Source of the DNA: Euryodendron excelsum
Lineage: Eukaryota; Streptophyta; Magnoliopsida; Ericales; Pentaphylacaceae
Assembly (NCBI GenBank): GCA_033060915.1
Contig: CM065381.1
Coordinates: forward strand, 30,637,336 to 30,701,335
Direction: 5' to 3'
Length of the DNA: 64,000 nucleotides
Below the pieces are notes generated by a model. It worked only from the letters and a program-made list of their open reading frames with translations. It made no database searches and was not told the origin of the DNA. Below are positions 47,864 to 61,256 of this stretch, one piece after another (the stretch's first letter is position 1; each line of letters begins with the position of its first letter). The position numbers and the translations under genes are program-made.

Positions 47864-50800
47864 CGACGAAATGTAAACTTGGTCTGTTGTTAAGTGTAAT
47901 TCATGGCCTTGATAGATATTCGTATCTTATAGTTGGGTGCGTGTATTTGGGATTTACTCAACTCATTCATTACATTTGTGGGACGGGATTTCCTTGTCAG
48001 CAAAATAAATAAAAAATGGTCCCTAAAAATCAATAATAATTCCCTCCCCTCCTCTTTAAATGATGGTAATAGGTTTTTGGACCTGGCAATTGGTCCCGAT
48101 TAGCGCCCCTAATGTGGAATAAAAGGGGGAGCATGACTAACAATCGCATGTCTATTTTCGGAAAACAAATGTTCCCTAAAAGAATTAGTGTTAGTTACAA
48201 AATAAATAGTACTTAAACCATATCGTCACTTATCACTATTAACAAATTAGGGGCATGTCTGGTAACATTTCTATTTTTTATTTTTGTTTTTAAATTCCTA
48301 AAATATTAAAATAAAAATGTTTGATAATTATTTTCAAATTTCATGTTTTTGAAAATCTACAAACAATTTCAAAAAGTTCGATAAAAGTGAAACACAAAAA
48401 CGTATGTTTAAAATTTTTTTTTGGTGGATTTGTTTTGCAAAATTAGTCTTGATTCTTTCTCCATCCCTAGTTACAACCACCCATGAACATACGCATTTTT
48501 ATACTAACATTTTAATGTAAAAATAATAAAAAGAAATAACAAATTTGGAATTTCCAAATATGTTTAGAAAAAAAATTAACAACACATAAAATAAAAACTG
48601 GAAGCCGAAAGCATTACAAATGCCCTCTAAACGAATAGAAATACAAATGTCACATAATCAGAAAGGTAAACAAAAAACAAAAAACAAAAAACAAAAGCTC
48701 TTGCCTCATAAATAAATGTAAAAATAGCAATGCATGTCAGTGTTTTAATGAATCATTAATAAAATGGCATGCATTTTTTTGGGTACAATATAGCATACAC
48801 AATGCTTGTACATGAAATGCACAAAATTATACAAAACTTTTATTGAGGATAATATCGCTGATTGTTTGGCTAAAATAATTTATTTTTATCATCATTTTTA
48901 TAATAGATGCTTATTAGAACTTATGTTGGACATGTACTACACAATTAATGTCTTTTAAGCCTTTTGAATATGTATTTCTATTGGATAACATGTTAATGCT
49001 ATGCTAAAATTGTTTGCTATTGAGTATAATTTCATATTTTATACATCAAATTTTATATGTATATATACATATATAAATATATATATATTTATGGAATATA
49101 TCATTTTAAAACGATAAATCTAAAATGACACATCAAAATGAACCGGTACTAGCACATATTATACTAATAAAAAATGATACGTTGGTCGGTACAAAATTGA
49201 AAACTATCATTACTAGCATAGTTACTAAAATAAAAAGCATAAACAAAAAACAATAGAGGAAACAGAAGATATAAATGCAACCAAAACCAAAGGAAAATAA
49301 GAAACAGGAAAACAATCAAGAATTAAAGTGAAATTTAATAAAAATGTATAAAAAAAAGTTTGCAAAATAAAAACAAAACCTATAAAAAATTTAGTGAAAA
49401 CTTATATGAATGTTTGAATGCTTAAATGAAACTTTAAAAAAATTATTTAAAAATGAATATTTAATAAATATCCACAAATTTTTTTTATTAATTTTTCAAA
49501 ATTTCTTTGACGTTATACTTTACGTTATACTTTATACCTCATACTTTACATCAAATTAAACTTCAGGATCTTCATTTTTAATTATAATAATTGAGCTTTT
49601 ATATTTTTAACTTGTTACAATATTAATCTTTTGCTAAGTTCTATTTAGAAAATGTGTAAAAAAAATTTACATGTGATAAGCACATGACCAAAATTAAAGA
49701 GTAAAGATGTAAAATCTAACTCATTTCCCTAATAATCAATCACAAATCCCTTCAAAATGACTCCAAATCATTAGTGTAACTAGCTCTATGATATATGTAA
49801 TGTAATTTTCATGTAAAAACTTTTAACTTGACTCACGTGCAATATGCATAAATCTTTATAAGAAAAAATGCTAAATTTTATATTTTTGTCCTTTAAAAAA
49901 TAGTCACAACCTTGTCACATTAGAATTTTCTTTTCATTTTTTAAATAAAAATTTAACAAAAAATTAATATTACAATAAATTAGAAGTGCAAAGACTTATT
50001 CGTTAATTAAAATTAAAAATTTTGAAATAAAATTTAGTGTAAAGTGTGCAGATACGAAATGTAATAAATCCTTCTAAAATATAAGAAACGTTTTTCAAAA
50101 TTAATCAAAAAGGTTTCTCAGAACTTTTAAAAGAATTTCGAAACGTGAATCCAACTTAGTTTCGCGGTAAGTATAGTTACTACTCATAACATTTAGTTTC
50201 TTTTTTTTTTATTTTTGGTGGATGGCTCTTGTGAGAAGGCAACAGAATAGTTAAGTTGAGAGACCCCACCTCAACTTTTTTTAACTTTTTTTGTTGCTTG
50301 TCTTATCACATACGTATTTGTTTGGTACAATAAATGGATATAAGATAAAACTTGACACACGTCTGCTTGTCAAGAAAATCGGTAGTCAGTTTCATTTAAA
50401 GCTTAAAAGCTTTGGACTGGTTGGACAAATTTTCACTGGTATAGTAATACTAATTACTGTTTGTGTAGAACCCACTAAATTAAGGAAATACAAAACAAGA
50501 ACCGATGGCTTATATCCTAAAAAGATGGATGCCACTGACGTTTTATACCACCAAGAAGGTTCCTTTAACTTTTATGAGTTTAGACAGAAAGTTAAAGGTG
50601 AAATTTTTTTCATGCAGGTAATATTGGAGGCCAAATTAATCCAAGCCAATTGAACAACTGTTCGGTAGCAAGGTGGTACCAACTATTCCGCATAGGTATA
50701 AGATTTATAGTGTTGGGATTATTAAATACATGAAAGATGAAAATCATAATAAACATATTATCTTAAAAACATAATTGATACCTATTTACTAAATTTCTTT

Positions 50801-52101
50801 TGAGCGTTTCTAAAATTAAGCTCATACAAGATTCAGTGTTGTAGTATTACGTTCACGTGGTTTGCCAAAGTCTTAAGATTAACTACTTTTCTTTGTTGGA
50901 GAAAAAGTTAAAGTTGTATTAGCTTTTTTTAATTAGGTTTCTTATTTTTATTAACTTTTTAAAATTAATAAATAATATTTCATTTTATTTTTTTCTGTTT
51001 TTAGGTTATGCTTTTGACCTTAATTTTATTGAAAATAAAAAAATAAAGAAGTTATAAACTACTTCAATAAGTCATTTTATAAACTCATTTAAATAGAAAT
51101 TCATCGATTACTAGTATATATTTGGGGTTAAATTTTATTCACCAAAATGTTTAAAAGAGTTAACACCATCAATTTTTGGGTTAGGTTAGCGTCATAAATA
51201 TCAATACTGAGATTAGTTCTTCATTAATATAATGAGAATTCATTAAGGTGTGGTTTTAATCCTTTTCCTCACCATCACACCCTCACACTTATACAATGTC
51301 TTAGTTACAAATTTGTTCTTGACAACATGTGTCATTAGTGTACAAGTTTAGCATGCACTATTAGAATTAAGTATAAACTTTTTTTTTAAAAAACTTTTTA
51401 ATACTGCACAACTCTATTCATGCATACTTATTAAAATAAGCCTTATAAATTTTAGGGCAAATTCGTAAATTGATACCTTTTATTTGTTTGACCTTTAGAT
51501 GTTAAACACATACATGAGGGCGAATTTTAGTGCAGCGATGAGGATACTCTATTACTACGTAGACGTCATATTTTTAAAGTAAGAATACCATCTTTCCACT
51601 CGTGCAAGGAAATGTGAGTAAAATAACACAATTGTGAGAGTCTCACATGCTATAATCTCATTTTGTTTTACACAAGTTCAAACGACGATTTTTATCCGGT
51701 CAACAGTTCCTGGGAGAAAGTTAAATGGAAATATCCTATCCTTTGTTTTTAGATTCCTCTCAGGTTAGATACTTCTTATGTTACCATAGTACAATTCAAT
51801 GATAATAATGACGGGTGCACAAAGAAATTAAAAAAATTAAGAACCACACCAACTGATCAAGATTAGATCTGTTTTTAGAAGTTGCAGGAACTCAACTCAG
51901 GCATGCTCTTAGTAATAATTGATACTATTGTATCACTGATAATTTGTCCCATTTTATGTGCAATTGATACTATCACTAATAATTTGTATCATATTATATG
52001 CAAGTTCATGGAACTACGGGTTGAAGGGGCCAATAATAGTTTACCATATTTAGGAAAATGTGATCTTCAAGAGAAATTATTTGGTCCTTTAAGAGTACTG
52101 T
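47864..52101. other. AT-rich intergenic DNA
   Basis: No convincing gene. A 120-codon frame at 50291-50653 has no recognisable motif and no supporting signals. Around 50080-50180 a short stretch with AAACGTTTTTC and GGTTTCTCAGAACTTTT resembles the dispersed repeat at 19992-20180 in inverse orientation. A TA-rich run lies near 49065-49090. Confidence 0.4.
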
Positions 52102-52467
52102 GTTAGAACATTTTTAAGGGGCTCTTTTAATTATTTTAGAGAGTCAAACCTTAAAAATGATTCTCCAACTGACTTTTTATATTACTCTTTATTTTAAAAA
52201 GTTTCATTTTAACTTTTTAAATGTATAGAGCCAAATGTGACTCTTTAAATTTTAATTTACATATCTCTCTCACTCTCTTTTCTCTTCCCCCCCCCCCCCT
52301 CCCCTCCTTTTCATAGGTTAAATGTTAATAAAGAAATATTTTGACTAGTTAAAATAAAAAGTATTATTAAAGTATTTTTTAAAAAACAGTTAGCTAAAAT
52401 AAAGAATAAAAATTTTAAATATATTTTGACTAATTATTTTAAAAATTAATCTTAAAAATGCTCTAAC
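52102..52467. mobile_element. TIR element (MITE-like), copy 2
   Basis: The left end GTTAGAACATTTTTAAG and the right end CTTAAAAATGCTCTAAC are 17-bp inverted repeats with one mismatch. The interior is AT-rich with a C-run near 52287 and no coding capacity. It is related to 6208-6672. No clear target duplication was seen. Confidence 0.65.
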
Positions 52468-53104
52468 TTCTCATTTACTAACGAAGAAGCGAGTCTTAGT
52501 GACGACAAAATCTTAGTGGTAAAGACTTCACAGCATTAAGATTTGTCAACTACTACTGCCAAACATTACATCGTTGGATCCCACAAAATACATGAAGAGT
52601 AAAAATGGTAAAGGAAATAGTACGATAATTTTTATATCCTATTTACTTACTGAATTATTTTTCCTGACTTTGTGAAACGACGAGGAGGAGTGAAGCACCA
52701 AATAATTTCTCTAAAGTTAGTATCAATCCGTGGCAAAACTTGGGGCATCACAGTGCGCGACTTTTGTGGTTGCCTCCGCAACGCGGAAATTCGGCATTCT
52801 AGGGTCTCTTCCATCCTTTTCAACCTTTATCCTTAAAATTTCATGTCAAGACAATATAGACACACACAAATATATATATATATATATATATAAATTACGA
52901 AATTCAGACTTTGGAGCTGTTCAAATATGAGGATGTCTTGTTCGGGGAAAAAAATTGAGGATATCATTAAAGAATAAAACAATAAAGAGAGAAAATTCAT
53001 TAACATTTCGGAAAAATTGAAAAAAAAAAAGAATAACTCACTCTAAGGAGACAGTTACAGTATCATAAATAATAAATCATGCACTCTGATGCCTTAGTTA
53101 TTGT

Positions 53105-53155
<51 letters not shown>

Positions 53156-53833
53156 CACAGAGTCTATCTAAAAACACCCCAAAAATAATAAACAGTCTCT
53201 GCAAGTTCCATGGTTGGACGGTTATGATGTGTATATATATATAGGGATATATGAATTCGTCTGTGTATGTGGTTATATATCCTGTTTGAGTAAAGTTTCC
53301 TTGTTTATTTTGCTTTTCCCGGAAATTTTATTCTTTTTATTAGAATACATGGCTTTCCGTTGAGGAAAAGATCATCTTCTGGATGGAAAATATTTCTGGA
53401 TCTAAAAACTTATATTTGGTCGCGTGATTTTTACGTGCTTCCGAAATTGAAAACTTTCCCTACAGAGCTAGTATCGTTTTCTTGGGTTTTCTCTGACATA
53501 GATTGCGCGAAACTCGGAGGGATTTCCTGGGAATTTCGAATATTACATTGCATGTACCGGGAAAATAAATATAAATGAATCGTCGCGACTTTTTGTGAAG
53601 AGGGTTGTCTCATTTTGGGTTGTGCTTTGAGTTTTCTTGAAGGGTAGTGGAAAAAAATTGAATTTTCTGTTTTACAGTTTTTTGCCTTGTCACGCTTGAC
53701 GAGAAAATCTCGCCGGAATCCGAATTTCTCGGTGACAGAAAAATGAGTTGACGACATTGCCAACTAGGAACTCTCTTCCTGTGAATTTAGAGAGAGAAAG
53801 CTAAGAGAGAGAAATTGATTTTCTTTCCTATTC
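52468..53833. other. Upstream intergenic region of the DUF789 gene
   Basis: It holds an (AT)n run near 52870-52892, a long (CT)n run at 53107-53151 and GAGAGAG/CTCTCT patches nearer the gene. The 53360-53763 frames on either strand have no recognised domain. The last few hundred bases are probably promoter. Confidence 0.45.
53107..53151. repeat. (CT)n microsatellite
   Basis: About 22 uninterrupted CT units about 0.9 kb upstream of the DUF789 start codon. CT/GA tracts near plant promoters can bind GAGA-type factors, but no function is shown here. Confidence 0.9.
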
Positions 53834-53840
53834 TATAAAT
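53834..53840 (+). promoter_or_regulatory. Candidate TATA box of the DUF789 gene
   Basis: TATAAAT lies about 185 bp before the ATG and would give a leader of roughly 155 nt that is rich in CTCTCT pyrimidine patches, a common plant core-promoter feature. Confidence 0.45.
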
Positions 53841-54023
53841 TAGCTGTCTAAAGGTCAAAAATAGAAATCTTGGAGACTGATTTTCATTCTCTCTCTCTTG
53901 AGGAAATACCGACAGTCTATCCCCCCTGTTTTTCCTCTGTTCTGTGGGCTTCTTTTGTTTTCAGGGTTTTGAGAGAGAACCAGTGAATCTCTCTCTTCCC
54001 CTCATTCTCTCTCCTCTCAAAAT

Positions 54024-55472
54024 ATGATTCTCGACCAAGGGTCAATGCAATCAAACCTTGAATGCTTCCTCGATTGCACAACCCCCATTATTCCATCCCA
54101 GTTCCTACCCAAGGTTTGTTTTCTCATTCCAAAGAGTTCCTTAATTTTGATGCAACACAAACACACACAAAGAGACCATGTGATATGTAATCATTGATTG
54201 TCTATATGTCTTATGATTGATGATTTTTCTGCAGAGCGAGATCAGAAACCTTAATAGGCTTTGGCACCCTTGGGAGAGGGAAAATGTTGAATATTTTAGT
54301 TTGGCTGATCTTTGGAATTGTTATGATGAATGGAGTGCCTATGGTGCCGGAGTTCCGATCAGTTTGGACACCGGCACAACCCTAGTTCAATACTATGTTC
54401 CTTACCTCTCTGCAATCCAAATCTTCACCAGCAATTCGTTGGTGAACAGTTTAAGGTATCACTTCCATTCTTTGCATCTCTAATTAATACACTTTAGAAC
54501 AAAAGATTACTTGTAGTGTTTACAAAGTGCAACTATTGATCCTAAACTTTTACTCAACTTTTGCTAAATGTGTTCTTTGAGTTGGCTTTAAGTTTCACAT
54601 ATTTTGTAATTGAATATCTTGGAACACTCGTATCATCGTATGGGTTGGTCAAAGTTTGCCCATCTTGGTGATTTTTTGCTTTTTGTTTCGTATTAATGAA
54701 CTTAGACTTATTTTATAATTGAAACGCTCTAATACTAATGTTGTTTGTTTGAAGTTTATTGATATTAGTACTCAAGGCTTCGATCATATAGTCTGTAACC
54801 CCATGACCCCACCTCTGTGAATTGCTTTGGTTTATTTGGGGAGTAATTACCTGATTGATCTATGGTATCACTTCTAAATGTTAATTGTGTGTGGCTACTT
54901 GTGGTGAACCTTTTCAGGGAAGAGACCGACTCGGTTTGTGAGACAAGGGATTCATTTAGCGATTCGTTCAGCGATGAGAGCGAGAGCGAGAAGCTATCAA
55001 GATGGGATGGATGTTCCTCTGAGGATGGAGTGTTCGAGCAAGAGAGCCTTTGGAATCTGAATGATAGACTGGGTTCTCTTTATTTTCAATATTTTGAGAG
55101 AGCAACTCCTTATGGAAGAGTTCCTCTTATGGATAAGGTACCCTTTATTAGTTCATATTCCTCTTTTGCACAGTGCACAACTTGCTTGCAGCTTTTCTAA
55201 GTTCTTTACTTTCATGAAGATTTGCTCTGTTTTTACCTTTCATTTAGTATATAATTTATGGTAACTGTTGAACATAGGAGTAATGAAAATTGTTTTGGAT
55301 ATGTTAGAAACTTAGATGACAAAATTGTTTTTACCTTTCATTTGACACCCTTTTGATGACAGGCATCTGATAAAGATCTACTGAAGCTTTTGACTACTGA
55401 ATATGAATCAACATACTTCTTTTGCTCCATTTGTTTTCTCAACTATGGGTGGTCTCAATTATGTTTCATCTT

Positions 55473-55505
<33 letters not shown>

Positions 55506-56494
55506 GAATTAATACTAAATTCACCTATTCCTTTTCTTTATGGGTGAGTATATTATTGTCTTATTAGATTATGTTCTTGCCTTTGATGTGGTGTTGTTTC
55601 CCAAATGTTGTGGTTTAGAAAAAGAAATATCCCATTCCATGTGAAACATGAGGTTTGGATTTTCAGATGACAGTGACCATTCGTAACATTAAAAAAAAAT
55701 CTCTTTAGCATATAAATTATGTGATTCCCATTGACACCATTTCTTTGTTACATTGCTTTCAGATCAGTGGATTAGCTCAAAGATACCCTGGATTAATGTC
55801 ATTAAGAAGTGTCGATCTTTCACCAGCTAGTTGGATGGCAGTTGCTTGGTCTCTCTCTCTCTCTCTCTCTCTCTCAAAGATGCTAATCATTTTATGTACG
55901 TGTATTGCCGAAAACTAACATATTCGGGAATACACCAGACATTAAAATTGGCTACCATTTATTTTCAGGATTCTGAAAAAGGAATAAATAAGGAAAAAGT
56001 TAATGGGTGTCAATAATTTTCAGGTATCCAATTTACCACATTCCCATGGGAAGAACCATTAAGGACTTGTCCACATGCTTCCTCACTTATCACACCCTTT
56101 CATCTTCTTTTCAAGGTATTCTATTGGTTCCTTTGACTCAGCTTTGCTTATATTCCGTTTCATTTTTGCCTTTCTCAGTTGTTTTCTTCTGCCAAAATTC
56201 GATTTGTATGTAAAAATTGAATATGTGTCACCAATGGCGCTGTCACTAGCAGATATGAACCTTGAAGATGACACGGGGAGTGCTGAAAGGAAGCGAAAGG
56301 AAGGGGAGGATTTATCGCTCCCTCCATTCGGTTTGGCCACTTACAAGATGCAAGGCAGCGTGTGGGTCTCCAACAATAGTGGCCGGGACCAAGATAGGTT
56401 GTTGTCACTTTTGAGCGTAGCGGATTCATGGCTAAAGCAGCTGAGGGTCCAGCACCACGACTTCAACTACTTCACGGGGATTCGGCGTGGCTGA
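54024..56494 (+). CDS. DUF789 family protein, six exons
   Basis: Plant DUF789 proteins are conserved but their biochemical role is not established. Exons are 54024-54113, 54235-54455, 54918-55137, 55763-55848, 56024-56115 and 56253-56494. All junctions are GT-AG and phases sum to 316 residues. Family landmarks are SNLECFLDCTTP (exon 1), LWHPWERENVEYFSLADLWNCYDEWSAYGAGVPI (exon 2), LVQYYVPYLSAIQIF, a Ser/Asp/Glu-rich insertion (exon 3), LYFQYFERATPYGRVPLMDKI, SPASWMAVAW joined to YPIYHIPMG across introns 4-5, FLTYHTLSS, LPPFGLATYKMQG (residues 259-271) and DSWLKQLRVQHHDFNYF at the C-terminus. No signal peptide or membrane segment is visible. Oddly, the exon-4 donor is GGTCTCTCTC, formed by a (CT)n tract at 55850-55875. 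Confidence 0.88.
55470..55503. repeat. (CT)n microsatellite in DUF789 intron 3
   Basis: About sixteen CT units within the 625-bp third intron, well away from the splice sites. Confidence 0.85.
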
Positions 56495-59400
56495 ATATCA
56501 CACAAGCTTCATGATTCACTCCAAACCCCACCAATAGTGGTTTTAACTGCTAGAATCCTTCGGTTTTTTTTTTTTTTGGCCTTTGATTTTGTGTTGTTTT
56601 ATTTGGAGGAATGGCCTTTAAAAAAAAAAAAAAAAAGATTGTGTGGAGGCTTGTAGTTGATGCTTCTCTTTGTTGAGCTTCAGCAATGGGCTTCTTCACA
56701 GCCCCATCCATCTGTGAGATTTCTTTCATCACAGGACACGTTCAGACTAGAGTGGAGGCTATGTTTCCTGTTTCTTCTGTGAGCTGCTAACGGGCCTTTT
56801 AACTGTTTGTTTTTCCAGTTTGATGAGATTAGAAATGTTTTGAGATTGGAAATTAAGCCCTTAGGAGCTCTTAAACTGTGAACTCTTGTCATATCCTGTA
56901 TTACAGTATGATGGAATCCTTGTACATGATTGCCTTTTGCAGGCTTTGCACAGTTCTTCCCACTTAATTATACTACCTTGGATGGACTTATTGTTTCTGC
57001 TTAGTGATTTTCATAGTAATTTTTTTCTTCATATTTTAAAATTAATCTTCTTTGAATTTTATAATAAGGAATCTACAATTGATCTTGGAAAATTATGATA
57101 GATGATTACCTTGTTTTCAATATAGATTATGCAAATTAGAACTTCATTTTCCATTTTTAATGTGGTTGTTAAAGTAAAGAACTTTATTAGGTTGAGGTTT
57201 ATGAGGAAGTTTCTAAATGCCATGAAAGGTGGGTCCTATGTGTTTGACAAAATGCCTCCAGTTTTTAGCATGGTTCATGATATCTCACTATCGAGTGTCC
57301 TATAGCCCCTTGTTTAGTGCCATTTCTAAAGTAATTATTAGCTTACAATGCTGTTGGCCTTATCTGCTGCAGTTCTTCCTGTGGACGAAAACTTGTCAAA
57401 ATCCATTTTCTGTATGACTGTAAGCTTTATCTCCAGTTAAGTAAACAACTAATCTTTTACTTTAATGCAAAAGTTAGCAATTATCATTGTATAGTTTTTG
57501 AGATAGATAAATGAATGGTAAGATCACACAATAGACGGAAGATGGTACAGAAAGAGTACGTGCTTTTTCAAGTGAGTTCTGCTATTAAGGTCGATATACA
57601 AGAGTTGATTATGTTGGTTTGGGCAAAAAAGAATGATCTTTGATTTATGCTGAAGATGGTGCAAGTATTGGACTTCTATTAAGATTTGGGATCATCTTAC
57701 TAAGAAGAGATTGATGCAAATTCGTTGATCATGCAATTTGGCATAAAACCTACCTCTCTCTCTCTCTCTCTCTCTCTCTCCTGTGGATGTCCAAGGCTCC
57801 TGGCTCCAGGGAGTATGGTTAGCTTGTCATAGTGGGCAAGGCAAGAAAGCAGTACCTAATGAATGACACACAAATTGCAGCCCTTGTTTCCATCAAGGCA
57901 CTCCAACTGGTGTCTCCAATAAGAGAAGATTAGCATATATAGATGACATGTTTCTAGTCTCCTCAAGCTTCACGCCTTCGTTTCCCCTCTTCCTTTTCGC
58001 ATGCTAGTCCAAAAAAATGCTTCAAAAAGTCTACTCCTATCATAATGCTAACTTGAACTCTTAATTTCATACTAATAAGTATTAAAAAATGCTCCACGAG
58101 CAACATAATTAGTACATCAAATGTCGAGCAGTATAATTTTTTTTCCTTGTACTACAGAGTATTCAAGCTTTCAACTAATTACTACCTCGAGTTCGTTTAG
58201 AATAACTATCCATATAAATTATATAAATTTTATGCATTTATACATAAATGCTACTAACCACCGATAAACTTCATAAAAGTTTGATGAGGTTATCATGACT
58301 TCAAAATCCACTGTTTTTGATAACTATCAATCACATGCATGGCACATGTACCCTGCTAGTGATTGATGATCTAAACCATCCTCCTATTCAATTGACAAGC
58401 TGAAGAATCTGACTTTTCCGCTGAGTGCAGCCAACAGGTCTATCCACTTCGAAAATTAGTCCAAAGGAATTGAAAGCCCATTTCACATCTCATCCCGAGA
58501 CAAATAACATCACATTGATCTTAAAAGTGCAACCACTAACCATATCAAATACATATAAAATAAACACAGAAAACTTGGAGTGCAAACACCAACAAACATA
58601 ATCTAAGCTCCACATGGGCATTGGTTTTTTCAATTTTTGAAGTCCAAGAGGCATGGCCAGATTGGTTGTATGTCACTTACATCTATCTAATTTTTTCCAA
58701 ACTCATGAACTTCATGATATCCACTTGGACATCATAGAAGCTTGCCACCTGTGACATTAATTAAAGCTAACTTTTTCCTTATAAGGGTTTATTATCCCAA
58801 TTATTACAAGTTTGTGGCTGAAGATTGCACAAGCTCAAACCAGGTGGGAAAATACTTTTTATTTCAAACCAATTAGAAATTATAACTCTTATGGTGTTGG
58901 TAAGGTCTGTAAGCTTGAGCTTGTGTCATCACACAGTAAAACTCACTATGATTAGCACTGTTGCAATATAGGATTATCATTAGCATGCTAATTATGATCT
59001 AGATAGGAAATGCACTTTGCTATCCTTCCTTTCTTTCTTTCCTGCTTTTTTTTTTTTTATTTTATTTTACAAGAACATTCTAAAAATATATTTTGATGAA
59101 AATTGATTTATCAAGCTGAATTCCTCGTTTGCCATCATTTAGCTTAGACATTTGAGATTTAACCAATAAAATCCACCACCATAGATTTATTTTCAATATT
59201 CGCAGTTTTTGGACACTCAATCTGATGGTGACACTTTGATTAAATCGAATGTATCAAAAGCAAAAGTGATTAAGGTGTTTCTTCCAAATAATTGCAACAG
59301 TATCATTTGGACAGTTGAAACATATTCATTAATCACAATTTACTTGTTTATGTTCTTTGATTAATATGTTCTACTTCACCATGTTTCTCTCGTTATTTTC

Positions 59401-60328
59401 TCCATTCTTCGTCACTTCATTATACTTGATCGACTGCCTTTTTTATACTTCATTATAAGAGGATCTGATACCTCTCCCAAATCTTGCTGCAAGCGATAGC
59501 TTTGTGTACCGGTTACGAGTTTTAATTATTTAATTTATATTATATATGATCAAAGGATGGATGTGTTAGAAAGCCCAAATAGTAACAAATTTTGTCTAAG
59601 GAACTCCCAAAATAGAAATTAAAAAAAATAGCAAGTTATCAACTCACCCAACCACCAAATCACTTTGTTTTTGATAGTGAACAAGCACAAGTGCTCCACA
59701 AGTAGTAAGCACCTGCACAGACCATGAATTAAAAAACAAAAAATGCTTTGGTGCATGTCATTATGGCCCATTTGTTGTTATTTCGGGCCACCAAATAATG
59801 GACAAGCACAAATGCTTTGTTGTAATTTCGGGCCACGAAATAATGGGCTAATCCAGTTCAGTCATTGACACGTGGTCCCGATGTGGTAGCACGGGCCCCA
59901 AAAGCAAACAAAGGCCAGCTCCGTCCACAATAATGCTTTCGAAGCAAATAGCCATGCACATTACTGAATTGTTATCGATAAGTTATTTTGATTTCTGACG
60001 ATCGTTTGCAAAGTTTTGTTATTCTTCTTGTTTTTTCACTGTTTGGCACATAACATGTATGTATGAGTGTGATTGATGGTGAAATAACATAATATTTTTG
60101 GGTTTTCGTCTCACTCCGCCCTATTGAAATGAGTATGAGGTGATATTAATTGGTTAGGGTCGAGTTTGGAGACAAAATTCAATAACCTATCACAGATATA
60201 TTTATTTTTTGTATATACATATTATATTAAAATAGAAATGTTGTGATTTTTTTTTTCTTTTGGTTTTGTATCCTACTTTGCCATAATGTGTTTGAAAAAT
60301 CCATGCCAGTATGAGAACAAGGTAGGAG
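56495..60328. other. 3' UTR of the DUF789 gene and intergenic DNA
   Basis: The 3' UTR probably extends to about 56900-57060. It contains T and A homopolymers (56563-56577, 56618-56637). Beyond it, no gene is recognised. A (CT)n run lies at 57752-57781. A short imperfect direct repeat built on ATTTCGGGCCACNAAATAATGG occurs near 59777 and 59824. Confidence 0.4.
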
Positions 60329-60845
60329 CATAATTGTACGAAAACTTATTTGGAAGACAGAAATGCGTTTTCAGGACGAGTACGAAATTTATTTAAAAAA
60401 TTTGAAAAAATGTTTCGGAAACGCAAGGGAAACGTTTCGAAAACTACTAGAAAACGTTTGAGAAACTCTTAGAAAATTTTTTGGATACTTAACGGAAACT
60501 CTTGAAAAACTTAGGAGAAACTCTTGGAAAACGCTTTGGAAACTTAAAATATTAATTTTTATACATTTTTCCCCTTAAGTTTTGATTAAGTATCTATGAA
60601 ATTATTTACATAGGCTTCCACTAAGTTTTTCAAAGGTCTCTACTAAGTTTCCCTAATATTTTTATTAAATTTCCTAAAGATATCCACTAAGTTTTTTAAA
60701 AGTCTCATTTGAGTTTCGGAAAAGTTCCCTATTAAGTTTTTCAATCGTTTCCCGCTTCCCATTTTTTCTTATATTTTTTGGCCGCACTTTCCACTTTTAT
60801 TTCTCCTAACATTTTTTGCTTCTACTTCCCGTTTCGACAACTATG
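60329..60845. mobile_element. Foldback element made of short degenerate repeats
   Basis: The left half (about 60360-60545) repeats GGAAAC/GAAACTCTTGAAAAC phrases. The right half (about 60555-60770) carries the inverse, CCACTAAGTTTTTCAAAGTCTC phrases, so the whole can fold back. The ends resemble each other as inverted repeats (left CATAATTGTACGAAAAC; right, reverse-complemented, CATAGTTGTCGAAACGG). The flanks GGTAGGAG and GGTGGGAA may be a decayed target duplication. A fragment with similar ends is near 9709. The superfamily is uncertain. Confidence 0.5.
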
Positions 60846-61256
60846 GGTGGGAATCCTGTAACCCCAACAGCCTTGTTGCCATCTCTACAGGTGGCTATTA
60901 CTTATACCACTGAGTGTATATCTGTCGATTTGCTTATCCATTCTCTTCCATCTCCTCTTTTCTCATGTGACACCCAGTGTAACCACTATAATCACAATGG
61001 CATATTGGTCTCTGGCACCATAACTCTTAACCTGGCCATGTTTTTTTTGGTTAACAAAATGGTTATGCAGAGTGGCTAGCTACTCTACAGTCCACACATT
61101 AGCCATGAATCATTTTATCTCAGCACCATACAATAATTTGCTGGAGACCGAACCACACCTAAATTGAATTGAAGCTTAAGTCTCACTGTGTGCTCTGAGA
61201 TTAAGAATACGTTTAACTCTATTAAGCAACTAGGGAATAGTCTTAGCATGGCCTAC

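Noticed and set aside
50291..50653. 120-codon plus-strand frame
   Set aside because: There are no recognisable motifs, no promoter or polyadenylation signals and AT-rich codon use. It is kept only as a note in the intergenic entry.
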